This document shows positions 37,024 through 49,654 of a stretch of 64,000 bases of DNA, in pieces. Source of the stretch: Chlorocebus sabaeus. Lineage: Eukaryota; Chordata; Mammalia; Primates; Cercopithecidae. Every line of letters starts with the position of its first letter. The first letter of the stretch is position 1. A program made the position numbers and the translations under genes. The notes below the pieces were generated by a model. The model was not told where the DNA came from. It did no database searches and saw nothing but the letters and a program-made list of their open reading frames with translations. The stretch lies in contig NW_027327441.1 of the NCBI RefSeq assembly GCF_047675955.1, positions 372,001 through 436,000 of the forward strand, read 5' to 3'.

Positions 37024-40000
37024 CCAATTCCACAAGAACGGCCTTAGCCAAAGGCTTCTTGAAGGGAAAGATGTAACTCTGTGAGATGAATTAACAGCAC
37101 ACAGAGAAGTTTCTCAGAAAGCTTCTTTCCAGTTTTGAAAGGAAGATACTTCCTTTTTCCCATAGCCCTCTATGGGCCTCCAAATACCCCTTTTCCAATT
37201 CCACAAGAACAGCCTTAGCGAAAGGTTTCTTGAAGGGAAAGATGTAACACTGTGAGATGAATTAACAAAACACAGAGTAGTTTCTCAGAAAGCTTCTTTC
37301 CAGTATTGAACGCAAGATATTTCCTTTTTCACCGTAGCCCTCCTTGGGCTTCCAAACACCACTTTGCCAATTCCACAAGAACAGCCTTAGCGAAAGGCTT
37401 CTTGAAGGGAAAGATGTAACTCTGTGAGATGAATTAACAGAACACAGAGCAGTTTCTCAGAAAGCTTCTTTCCAGTTTTGAACGGAAGATATTTCGTTTT
37501 TCACCATAGCCCTCTATGGGCTTCCAAATATCCCTTTGCCAATTCCACAAGAACAGCCTTAGCGAGGGGCTTCTTGAAGGGAAAGATGTAACTCTGTGAG
37601 ATGAATTAACAGAACACAGAGCAGTTTCTCAGAAAGCTTCTTTCCAATTTTGAAAGGAAGATACTTCCTTTTTCCCATAGAGCTCTATGGGCTTCCAAAT
37701 ATCCCTTTTCCAATTCCACAAGAACAGCCTTAGCGAAAGGCTTCTTGAAGGGAAAGATGTAACTCTGTGACATGAATTAACAGAACACAGAGCAGTTTCT
37801 CAGAAAGCTTCTTTCCAGTTTTGAACGGAAGATATTTCCTTTTTCACCATAGCCCTCTATGGGCTTCCAAATATCCCTTTGCCAATTCCACAAGAACAGC
37901 CTTAGAGAAAGGCTTCTTGAAGGGAAAGATGTAACTCTGTGAGATGAATTAACAGAACACAGAGCAGTTTCTCAGAAAGCTTCTTTCCAGTTTTGAACGG
38001 AAGATTTTCCTTTTTCACCATAGCCCTCTATGGGCTTCCAAATATCCCTTTGCCAATTCCACAAGAACAGCCTTAGCGAAAGGCTTCTTGAAGGGAAAGA
38101 TGTAACTCTGTGAGATGAATTAACAGAACACAGAGCAGTTTCTCAGAAAGCTTCTTTCCAGTTTTGAAAGGAAGATACTTCCTTTTTCCCATAGCGCTCT
38201 ATGGGCTTCCAAATATCCCTTTTCCAATTCCTCAAGAACAGCCTTAGCGAAAGGCTTCTTGAAGGGAAAGATGTAACTCTGTGAGATGAATTAACAGAAC
38301 ACAGAGCAGTTTCTCAGAAAGCTTCTTTCCAGTTTTGAACGAAAGATATTTCCTTTTTCACCATAGCCCTTAATGGGCTTCCAAATATCCCTTTGCCAAT
38401 TCCACAAGAACAGCCTTAGCGAAAGGCTTCTTGAAGGGAAAGATGTAACTCTGTGAGATGAATTAACAGAACACAGAGCAGTTTCTCAGAAAGCTTCTTT
38501 CCAGTATTGAACCGAAGATATTTCCTTTTTCACCGTAGCCCTCTATGGGCTTCCAAAGATCACTTTGCCCATTCTACAAGAACAGCCTTAGCGAATGTCT
38601 TCTTGAAGGGAAAGATGTAACTCTGTGAGATGAATTAACAGAACGCAGAGCAGTTTCTCAGAAAGTTTCTTTCCAGTTTTGAAAGGAAGATACTTCCATT
38701 TTCCCATAGCCCTCTATGGGATTCCAAATATCCCTTTTCCAATTCCACAAGAACAGCCTTAGCGAAAGGCTTCTTGAAGGGAAAGATGTAACTCTGTGAG
38801 ATGAATTAACAAAACACAGAGCAGTTTCTCAGAAAGTTTCTTTCCAGTATTGAACGCAAGATATTTCCTTTTTCACCGTAGCCCTCCTTGGGCTTCCAAA
38901 CACCACTTTGCCAATTCCACAAGAACAGCCTTAGCAAAAGGCTTCTTGAAGGGAAAGATGTAACTCTGTGAGATGAATTAACAGAACACAGAGCAGTTTC
39001 TCAGAAAGCTTCTTTCCAGTTTTGAACGGAAGATATTTCCTTTTTCACCATAGCCCTCTATGGGCTTCCAAATATCACTTTGTCAATTCCACAAGAACAG
39101 CCTTAGCGAAAGGCTTTTGAAGGGAAAGATGTAACTCTGTGAGATGAATTAATAGAACACGGAGCAGATTCTCAGAAAGCTTCTTTCCAGTTTTGAACGG
39201 AAGATATTTCCTTTTTCACCATAGCCCTCAATGGGCTTCCAAATATCACTTTTCCAATTCCACAAGAACAGCCTTAGCGAAAGGCTTCTTGAAGGGAAAG
39301 ATGTAACTCTGCGAGATGAATTAACAGAACACAGAGCAGTTTCTCAGAAAGCTTCTTTCCAGTTTTGAACGGAAGATATTTCCTTTTTCCCCATAGCCCT
39401 CTATGGGCTTCCAAATATCACTTTGCCAATTCCACAAGAACAGCCTTAGCGAAAGGCTTCTTGAAGGGAAAGATGTAACTCTGTGAGATGAATTAACAGA
39501 ACACAGAGCAGTTTCTCAGAAAGCTTCTTTCCAGTTCTGAACGGAAGATATTTCGTTTTTCACCATAGCCCTCTATGGGTTTCCAAATATCCCTTTGCCA
39601 ATTCCACAAGAACTGCCTTAGCGAAAGGCTTCTTGAAGGGAAAGATGTAGCTCTGTGAGATGAATTAACAGAACACAGAGCAGTTTCTCAGAAAGCTTCT
39701 TTCCAGTTTTGAACGGAAGGTATTTCGTTTTTCACCATAGCCCTCTATGGGCTTCCAAATATCCCTTTGCCAATTCCACAAGAACAGCCTTAGCGAAAGG
39801 GTTCTTGAAGGGAAAGATGTAACTCGGTGAGATGAATTAACAGAACACAGAGCAGTTTCTCAGAAAGCTTCTTTCCAGTTTTGAAAGGAAGATACTTCCT
39901 TTTTCCCATAGCGCTCTATGGGCTTCCAAATATCACTTTGCCAACACCACAAGAACAGCCTTAGCGAAAGGCTTCTTGAAGGGAAAGATGTAACTCTGTG

Positions 40001-40869
40001 AGATGAATTAACGGATCACAGAGCAGTTTCTCAGAAAGCTACTTTCCAGTTTTGAACGGAAGATATTTCCTTTTTCACCATAGCCCTCTTTGGGCTTCCA
40101 AATACCACTTTGCCAATTCCACAAGAACCGCCTTAGCGAAAGGCTTCTTGAAGGGAAAGATGTAACTCTGTGAGATGAATTAACAGAACACAGAGCAGTT
40201 TCTCAGAAAGCTTCTTTCCAGTTTTCAACGGAAGATATTTCCTTTTACAACATAGCCATCTATGAGCTTCCAAATATCACCTTGCCAATTCCACAAGAAC
40301 AGTGTTAGCGAAAGGCTTCTTGAAGGGAAAGATGTAACTCTGTGAGATGAATTAACAGAACACAGAGCAGTTTCTCAGAAAGCTTCTTTCCAGTTTTGAA
40401 CGGAAGATACTTCCTTTTTCACCATAGCCCTCTATGGGCTTCCAAATATCCCTTTGCCAATTCCACAAGAACAGCCTTAGCGAAAGGCTTCTTGAAGGGA
40501 AAGATGTAACTCTGTGAGATGAATTATCGGAACACAGAGCAGTTTCTCAGAAAGCTTCTTTCCAGTTTTGAACGGAAGATATTTCCTTTTTCACCATAGC
40601 CCTCTATGGGCTTCCAAATATCCCTTTGCCAATTCCACAAGAACAGCCTTAGCGAAAGGCTTCTTGAAGGGAAAGATGTAACTCTGTGATATGAATTAAC
40701 AGAACACAGAGCAGTTTCTCAGAAAGCTTCTTTCCAGTATTGTACGCAAGATATTTCCTTTTTCAGCGTAGCCCTCCATGGGCTTCCAAAGACCACTTTG
40801 CCAATTCCACAAGAACAGCCTTAGCGAAAGGCTTCTTGAAGGGAAAGATGTAACTCTGTGAGATGAATT
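37024..40869 (-). repeat. Block X3 (U2 copy of X1)
   Basis: X1 counterpart at +19,243 bp. It keeps the X1-specific A (37,681, giving AGAGCTC), supporting one-to-one correspondence with X1 rather than X2. GCGAGGGG at 37,562; short GAAGATTTTCC monomer at 38,004. Confidence 0.87.
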
Positions 40870-43207
40870 CACAGAACACAGAGCAGGTTCTCAGAAAGCT
40901 TTTTCCAGCTTTCAACGGAAGATATTTCCTTTTTCAACATAGCCCTCTATGGGCTTCCAAATATCACTTTGCCAATTCCACAAGAACAGCCTTAGCGAAA
41001 GGCCTCTTGAAGGGAAAGATGTAACTCAGTGAGATGAATTAACAGAACACAGAGCAGTTTCTCAGAAAGGTTCTTTCAAGATTTGAACGGAAGATATTTC
41101 CTTTTTCACCGTAGCCCTCTATGGGCTTCCAAATATCCCTTTGCCAATTCCACAAGAACAGCCTTAGCGAAAGGTTTCTTGAAGGGAAAGATGTAACTCT
41201 GTGAGATGAATTAACAGAACACAGAGCAGTTTCACAGAAAGCTTCTTTCCAGTTTTGAACGGAAGATATTTCCTTTTTCACCATAGCCCTCTACGGGCTT
41301 CCAAATATCCCTTTGCCAATTCCACAAGAAGAGCCTTAGCGAAAGGCTTCTTGAAGGGAAAGATGTAACTCTGTGATATGAATTAACAGAACACAGAGCA
41401 GTTTCTCAGAAAGCTTCTTTCCAGTTTTGAACGGAAGAAATTTCCTTTTTCACCATAGCCCTCTAAGGGCTTCCAAATATCCCATTGCCAATTCCACAAG
41501 AACATCCTTAGTGAACGGCTTCTTGAAGGGAAAGATGTAACTCTGTGAGATGAATTAACAGAACACAGAGCAGTTTCTCAGAAAGCTTCTTTCCAGTTTT
41601 GAACGGAAGATATTTTCTTTTTCACCATAGCCCTCTATGGGCTTCCAAATATCACTTTGCCAATTCCACAAGAACAGCCTTAGCGAAAGGCTTCTTGAAG
41701 GGAAAGATGTAACTCTGTGAGATGAATTAACAGAACACAGAGCAGTTTCTCAGAAAGCCTCTTTCCAGTTTTGAACGGAAGATACTTCCTTTTTCACCTT
41801 TGCCCTCTATGGGCTTCCAAATAACACATTGCCAATTCAACAAGAACAGCCTAATCGAAAGGCTTCTTGAAGGGAAAGATGTAACTCTGTGAGATAAATT
41901 AACAGAACACAGAGCAGTTTCTCAGAAAGCTTCTTTCCAGTTTTGAACGGAAGATACTTCCTTTTTCACCATAGCCCTCTATGGGCTTCAAAAAATCACT
42001 TTGCGAATTCCACAGGGACAGCCTTAGCGAAAGGCTTCTTGAAGGGAAAGATGTAACTCTGTGAGGTGAATTAACAGAACACAGAGCAGTATCTCAAAAA
42101 GCTTCTTTCCACTATTGAACGCAAGATATTTCCTTTTTCACAGTAGCCCTCCATGGACTTCCAAATATCTCTTTGCCAATTCCACAAGAACAGCCTTAGC
42201 AAAAGGATTCTTGAAGGGAAAGATGTAACTCTGTGAGATGAATTAACAGAACACAGAGCAGTTTCTCAGAAAGCTTCTTTCCAGTTTTGAACGGAAGATA
42301 TTTCGTGTTTCAACATAGCCCTCTATGGGCTTCCAAATATCACTTTGCCAACTCCACAAGAACAGCGTTAGCGAAAGGCTTCTTGAAGGGAAAGATGTAA
42401 CTCTGTGGGATGAATTAACGGAACACAGAGCAGTTTCTCAGAAAGCTTCTTTCCAGTTTTGAACGGAAGATATTTCCTTTTTCACCATAGCCCTCTATGG
42501 GCGTCCAAATATCACTTGGCAAATTCCACAAGAACAGCCTAATCGAAAGGCTTCTTGAAGGGAAAGATGTAACTCTGTGAGATGAATTAACAGAACACAG
42601 AGCAGTTTCTCAGAAAGCTTCTTTCCAGTTTTGAACGGAAGATACTTCCTTTTTCACCATTGCCCTCTTTGGGCTTCCAAATATCCCTTTGCGAATTCCA
42701 CTAGAACAGCCTTAGCGTAAGGCTTCTTGAAGGGAAAGATGTAACACCGTGAGATGAATTAACAGAACACAGAGAAGTTTCTCAGAAAGATTCTTTCCAG
42801 TTTTGAACGGAAGATACTTCCTTTTTCACCATAGCCCTCTATGGGCTTCCAAATATCCCTTTGCCAATTCCACAAGAACAGCCTTAGCGAAAGGCTTCTT
42901 GAAGGGAAAGATGTAACTCTGTGAGATGATTTAACAGAACACAGAGCAGTTTCTCAGAAAGATTCTTTCCAGTTTTCAACGGAAGATATTTCCTTTTTCA
43001 CCATAGCCCTCTATGGGCTTCCAAAGATCACTTTGCCAATTACACAAGAACAGACTTAGCGAAAGGCTTCTTGAAGGGAAAGATGTAACTCTGTGAGATG
43101 AATTAACAGAACACAGAGCAGTTTCTCAGAAAGCTTCTTTCAAGTATTGAACGCAAGATATTTCCTTTTTCACAGTAGCCCTCTATGGACTTCCAAATAT
43201 CCCTTTG
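40870..43207 (-). repeat. Block Y2 (U2 copy of Y1)
   Basis: Y1 counterpart, opening with AATTCACAG. Private bases: G at 41,331 (AAGAAGAGCC) and A at 42,746 (ACACCGTG, where Y1 and Y3 have ACCCCGTG). It keeps Y1's GATGATTTAAC (about 42,926), which Y3 lacks. Confidence 0.85.
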
Positions 43208-46200
43208 CCAATTCCACAAGAACGGCCTTAGCCAAAGGCTTCTTGAAGGGAAAGATGTAACTCTGTGAGATGAATTAACAGCACACAGAGAAGTTTCTCA
43301 GAAAGCTTCTTTCCAGTTTTGAAAGGAAGATACTTCCTTTTTCCCATAGCCCTCTATGGGCCTCCAAATACCCCTTTTCCAATTCCACAAGAACAGCCTT
43401 AGCGAAAGGTTTCTTGAAGGGAAAGATGTAACACTGTGAGATGAATTAACAAAACACAGAGTAGTTTCTCAGAAAGCTTCTTTCCAGTATTGAACGCAAG
43501 ATATTTCCTTTTTCACCGTAGCCCTCCTTGGGCTTCCAAACACCACTTTGCCAATTCCACAAGAACAGCCTTAGCGAAAGGCTTCTTGAAGGGAAAGATG
43601 TAACTCTGTGAGATGAATTAACAGAACACAGAGCAGTTTCTCAGAAAGCTTCTTTCCAGTTTTGAACGGAAGATATTTCGTTTTTCACCATAGCCCTCTA
43701 TGGGCTTCCAAATATCCCTTTGCCAATTCCACAAGAACAGCCTTAGCGAGGGGCTTCTTGAAGGGAAAGATGTAACTCTGTGAGATGAATTAACAGAACA
43801 CAGAGCAGTTTCTCAGAAAGCTTCTTTCCAATTTTGAAAGGAAGATACTTCCTTTTTCCCATAGCGCTCTATGGGCTTCCAAATATCCCTTTTCCAATTC
43901 CACAAGAACAGCCTTAGCGAAAGGCTTCTTGAAGGGAAAGATGTAACTCTGTGACATGAATTAACAGAACACAGAGCAGTTTCTCAGAAAGCTTCTTTCC
44001 AGTTTTGAACGGAAGATATTTCCTTTTTCACCATAGCCCTCTATGGGCTTCCAAATATCCCTTTGCCAATTCCACAAGAACAGCCTTAGAGAAAGGCTTC
44101 TTGAAGGGAAAGATGTAACTCTGGGAGATGAATTAACAGAACACAGAGCAGTTTCTCAGAAAGCTTCTTTCCAGTTTTGAACGGAAGATTTTCCTTTTTC
44201 ACCATAGCCCTCTATGGGCTTCCAAATATCCCTTTGCCAATTCCACAAGAACAGCCTTAGCGAAAGGCTTCTTGAAGGGAAAGATGTAACTCTGTGAGAT
44301 GAATTAACAGAACACAGAGCAGTTTCTCAGAAAGCTTCTTTCCAGTTTTGAAAGGAAGATACTTCCTTTTTCCCATAGCGCTCTATGGGCTTCCAAATAT
44401 CCCTTTTCCAATTCCTCAAGAACAGCCTTAGCGAAAGGCTTCTTGAAGGGAAAGATGTAACTCTTTGAGATGAATTAACAGAACACAGAGCAGTTTCTCA
44501 GAAAGCTTCTTTCCAGTTTTGAACGAAAGATATTTCCTTTTTCACCATAGCCCTTAATGGGCTTCCAAATATCCCTTTGCCAATTCCACAAGAACAGCCT
44601 TAGCGAAAGGCTTCTTGAAGGGAAAGATGTAACTCTGTGAGATGAATTAACAGAACACAGAGCAGTTTCTCAGAATGCTTCTTTCCAGTATTGAACCGAA
44701 GATATTTCCTTTTTCACCGTAGCCCTCTATGGGCTTCCAAAGATCACTTTGCCCATTCTACAAGAACAGCCTTAGCGAATGTCTTCTTGAAGGGAAAGAT
44801 GTAACTCTGTGAGATGAATTAACAGAACGCAGAGCAGTTTCTCAGAAAGTTTCTTTCCAGTTTTGAAAGGAAGATACTTCCATTTTCCCATAGCCCTCTA
44901 TGGGATTCCAAATATCCCTTTTCCAATTCCACAAGAACAGCCTTAGCGAAAGGCTTCTTGAAGGGAAAGATGTAACTCTGTGAGATGAATTAACAAAACA
45001 CAGAGCAGTTTCTCAGAAAGTTTCTTTCCAGTATTGAACGCAAGATATTTCCTTTTTCACCGTAGCCCTCCTTGGGCTTCCAAACACCACTTTGCCAATT
45101 CCACAAGAACAGCCTTAGCAAAAGGCTTCTTGAAGGGAAAGATGTAACTCTGTGAGATGAATTAACAGAACACAGAGCAGTTTCTCAGAAAGCTTCTTTC
45201 CAGTTTTGAACGGAAGATATTTCCTTTTTCACCATAGCCCTCTATGGGCTTCCAAATATCACTTTGTCAATTCCACAAGAACAGCCTTAGCGAAAGGCTT
45301 TTGAAGGGAAAGATGTAACTCTGTGAGATGAATTAATAGAACACGGAGCAGATTCTCAGAAAGCTTCTTTCCAGTTTTGAACGGAAGATATTTCCTTTTT
45401 CACCATAGCCCTCAATGGGCTTCCAAATATCACTTTTCCAATTCCACAAGAACAGCCTTAGCGAAAGGCTTCTTGAAGGGAAAGATGTAACTCTGCGAGA
45501 TGAATTAACAGAACACAGAGCAGTTTCTCAGAAAGCTTCTTTCCAGTTTTGAACGGAAGATATTTCCTTTTTCCCCATAGCCCTCTATGGGCTTCCAAAT
45601 ATCACTTTGCCAATTCCACAAGAACAGCCTTAGCGAAAGGCTTCTTGAAGGGAAAGATGTAACTCTGTGAGATGAATTAACAGAACACAGAGCAGTTTCT
45701 CAGAAAGCTTCTTTCCAGTTCTGAACGGAAGATATTTCGTTTTTCACGATAGCCCTCTATGGGTTTCCAAATATCCCTTTGCCAATTCCACAAGAACTGC
45801 CTTAGCGAAAGGCTTCTTGAAGGGAAAGATGTAGCTCTGTGAGATGAATTAACAGAACACAGAGCAGTTTCTCAGAAAGCTTCTTTCCAGTTTTGAACGG
45901 AAGGTATTTCGTTTTTCACCATAGCCCTCTATGGGCTTCCAAATATCCCTTTGCCAATTCCACAAGAACAGCCTTAGCGAAAGGGTTCTTGAAGGGAAAG
46001 ATGTAACTCGGTGAGATGAATTAACAGAACACAGAGCAGTTTCTCAGAAAGCTTCTTTCCAGTTTTGAAAGGAAGATACTTCCTTTTTCCCATAGCGCTC
46101 TATGGGCTTCCAAATATCACTTTGCCAACACCACAAGAACAGCCTTAGCGAAAGGCTTCTTGAAGGGAAAGATGTAACTCTGTGAGATGAATTAACGGAT

Positions 46201-47053
46201 CACAGAGCAGTTTCTCAGAAAGCTACTTTCCAGTTTTGAACGGAAGATATTTCCTTTTTCACCATAGCCCTCTTTGGGCTTCCAAATACCACTTTGCCAA
46301 TTCCACAAGAACCGCCTTAGCGAAAGGCTTCTTGAAGGGAAAGATGTAACTCTGTGAGATGAATTAACAGAACACAGAGCAGTTTCTCAGAAAGCTTCTT
46401 TCCAGTTTTCAACGGAAGATATTTCCTTTTACAACATAGCCATCTATGAGCTTCCAAATATCACCTTGCCAATTCCACAAGAACAGTGTTAGCGAAAGGC
46501 TTCTTGAAGGGAAAGATGTAACTCTGTGAGATGAATTAACAGAACACAGAGCAGTTTCTCAGAAAGCTTCTTTCCAGTTTTGAACGGAAGATACTTCCTT
46601 TTTCACCGTAGCCCTCTATGGGCTTCCAAATATCCCTTTGCCAATTCCACAAGAACAGCCTTAGCGAAAGGCTTCTTGAAGGGAAAGATGTAACTCTGTG
46701 AGATGAATTATCGGAACACAGAGCAGTTTCTCAGAAAGCTTCTTTCCAGTTTTGAACGGAAGATATTTCCTTTTTCACCATAGCCCTCTATGGGCTTCCA
46801 AATATCCCTTTGCCAATTCCACAAGAACAGCCTTAGCGAAAGGCTTCTTGAAGGGAAAGATGTAACTCTGTGATATGAATTAACAGAACACAGAGCAGTT
46901 TCTCAGAAAGCTTCTTTCCAGTATTGTACGCAAGATATTTCCTTTTTCAGCGTAGCCCTCCATGGGCTTCCAAAGACCACTTTGCCAATTCCATAAGAAC
47001 AGCCTTAGCGAAAGGCTTCTTGAAGGGAAAGATGTAACTCTGTGAGATGAATT
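43208..47053 (-). repeat. Block X4 (U2 copy of X2)
   Basis: X2 counterpart at +19,243 bp. It shares X2-specific T (44,676) and G (46,608). Private bases: G 44,124, T 44,465, G 45,748, T 46,994. It runs directly into Y3, which is presumably the original right-hand neighbour of X2 before U duplicated. Confidence 0.87.
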
Positions 47054-49400
47054 CACAGAACACAGAGCAGGTTCTCAGAAAGCTTTTTCCAGCTTTCAAC
47101 GGAAGATATTTCCTTTTTCAACATAGCCCTCTATGGGCTTCCAAATATCACTTTGCCAATTCCACAAGAACAGCCTTAGCGAAAGGGTTCTTGAAGGGAA
47201 AGATGTAACTCAGTGAGATGAATTAACAGAACACAGAGCAGTTTCTCAGAAAGGTTCTTTCAAGATTTGAACGGAAGATATTTCCTTTTTCACCGTAGCC
47301 CTCTATGGGCTTCCAAATATCCCTTTGCCAATTCCACAAGAACAGCCTTAGCGAAAGGTTTCTTGAAGGGAAAGATGTAACTCTGTGAGATGAATTAACA
47401 GAACACAGAGCAGTTTCACAGAAAGCTTCTTTCCAGTTTTGAACGGAAGATATTTCCTTTTTCACCATAGCCCTCTACGGGCTTCCAAATATCCCTTTGC
47501 CAATTCCACAAGAACAGCCTTAGCGAAAGGCTTCTTGAAGGGAAAGATGTAACTCTGTGATATGAATTAACAGAACACAGAGCAGTTTCTCAGAAAGCTT
47601 CTTTCCAGTTTTGAACGGAAGAAATTTCCTTTTTCACCATAGCCCTCTAAGGGCTTCCAAATATCCCATTGCCAATTCCACAAGAACATCCTTAGCGAAC
47701 GGCTTCTTGAAGGGAAAGATGTAACTCTGTGAGATGAATTAACAGAACACAGAGCAGTTTCTCAGAAAGCTTCTTTCCAGTTTTGAACGGAAGATATTTT
47801 CTTTTTCACCATAGCCCTCTATGGGCTTCCAAATATCACTTTGCCAATTCCACAAGAACAGCCTTAGCGAAAGGCTTCTTGAAGGGAAAGATGTAACTCT
47901 GTGAGATGAATTAACAGAACACAGAGCAGTTTCTCAGAAAGCCTCTTTCCAGTTTTGAACGGAAGATACTTCCTTTTTCACCTTTGCCCTCTATGGGCTT
48001 CCAAATAACACATTGCCAATTCAACAAGAACAGCCTAATCGAAAGGCTTCTTGAAGGGAAAGATGTAACTCTGTGAGATAAATTAACAGAACACAGAGCA
48101 GTTTCTCAGAAAGCTTCTTTCCAGTTTTGAACGGAAGATACTTCCTTTTTCACCATAGCCCTCTATGGGCTTCAAAAAATCACTTTGCGAATTCCACAGG
48201 GACAGCCTTAGCGAAAGGCTTCTTGAAGGGAAAGATGTAACTCTGTGAGGTGAATTAACAGAACACAGAGCAGTATCTCAAAAAGCTTCTTTCCACTATT
48301 GAACGCAAGATATTTCCTTTTTCACAGTAGCCCTCCATGGACTTCCAAATATCTCTTTGCCAATTCCACAAGAACAGCCTTAGCAAAAGGATTCTTGAAG
48401 GGAAAGATGTAACTCTGTGAGATGAATTAACAGAACACAGAGCAGTTTCTCAGAAAGCTTCTTTCCAGTTTTGAACGGAAGATATTTCGTGTTTCAACAT
48501 AGCCCTCTATGGGCTTCCAAATATCACTTTGCCAACTCCACAAGAACAGCGTTAGCGAAAGGCTTCTTGAAGGGAAAGATGTAACTCTGTGGGATGAATT
48601 AACGGAACACAGAGCAGTTTCTCAGAAAGCTTCTTTCCAGTTTTGAACGGAAGATATTTCCTTTTTCACCATAGCCCTCTATGGGCGTCCAAATATCACT
48701 TGGCAAATTCCACAAGAACAGCCTAATCGAAAGGCTTCTTGAAGGGAAAGATGTAACTCTGTGAGATGAATTAACAGAACACAGAGCAGTTTCTCAGAAA
48801 GCTTCTTTCCAGTTTTGAACGGAAGATACTTCCTTTTTCACCATTGCCCTCTTTGGGCTTCCAAATATCCCTTTGCGAATTCCACTAGAACAGCCTTAGC
48901 GTAAGGCTTCTTGAAGGGAAAGATGTAACCCCGTGAGATGAATTAACAGAACACAGAGAAGTTTCTCAGAAAGATTCTTTCCAGTTTTGAACGGAAGATA
49001 CTTCCTTTTTCACCATAGCCCTCTATGGGCTTCCAAATATCCCTTTGCCAATTCCACAAGAACAGCCTTAGCGAAAGGCTTCTTGAAGGGAAAGATGTAA
49101 CTCTGTGAGATGAATTAACAGAACACAGAGCAGTTTCTCAGAAAGATTCTTTCCAGTTTTCAACGGAAGATATTTCCTTTTTCACCATAGCCCTCTATGG
49201 GCTTCCAAAGATCACTTTGCCAATTACACAAGAACAGACTTAGCGAAAGGCTTCTTGAAGGGAAAGATGTAACTCTGTGAGATGAATTAACAGAACACAG
49301 AGCAGTTTCTCAGAAAGCTTCTTTCAAGTATTGAACGCAAGATATTTCCTTTTTCACAGTAGCCCTCTATGGACTTCCAAATATCCCTTTGCCAATTCCA
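47054..49400 (-). repeat. Block Y3
   Basis: Third Y copy, 6,184 bp after Y2. Differences from Y1/Y2: GGGTTCTTG at about 47,184 (GGCCTCTTG in Y1/Y2), CTTAGCGAACGG at about 47,690 (TGAACGG in Y1/Y2), and GATGAATTAAC at about 49,109. Near 49,400 it leaves the X/Y pattern: GAACAGCC replaces GAACGGCC, and AACAGAACACAGAGCAG replaces the X marker GCACACAGAGAAG. Confidence 0.83.
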
Positions 49401-49654
49401 CAAGAACAGCCTTAGCCAAAGGCTTCTTGAAGGGAAAGATGTAACTCTGTGAGATGAATTAACAGAACACAGAGCAGTTTCTCGGAAAGCTTCTTTCCAG
49501 TTTTGAACGGAAGATATTTCGTGTTTCACCATATCCCTCTAAGGGCTTCCAAATATCACTTTGCGAATTCCACAAGAACAGCCTTAGCGAAAGGCTTCTT
49601 GAAGGGAAAGATGTAACTCTGTGAGATGAATTAACAGAACACAGAGCAGTTTCT
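47419..49654 (-). repeat. E1: first copy of 13-monomer (2,236 bp) tandem duplication
   Basis: Most of Y3 plus the next monomers (CTCGGAAAGC about 49,481; CATATCCCTCTAAGG about 49,530), repeated at once as E2. CTACGGGC is at 47,475 and 49,711, exactly 2,236 bp apart. The left limit is set by TTTCACAG (47,418 A), which E2 lacks at the equivalent place. Confidence 0.88.

Larger units (their letters stand above)
27811..47053 (-). repeat. U2: second copy of 19,243-bp duplication
   Basis: Same order as U1: B3-B4-C2-X3-Y2-X4. U2-specific bases noticed: G at 31,757, G at 41,331, A at 42,746, G at 44,124, T at 44,465, G at 45,748 and T at 46,994. With three U1-specific bases this gives ten differences in 19.2 kb, i.e. 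about 99.9% identity by eye. No length difference was noticed. It is followed by another Y block rather than a third U. Confidence 0.92.
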
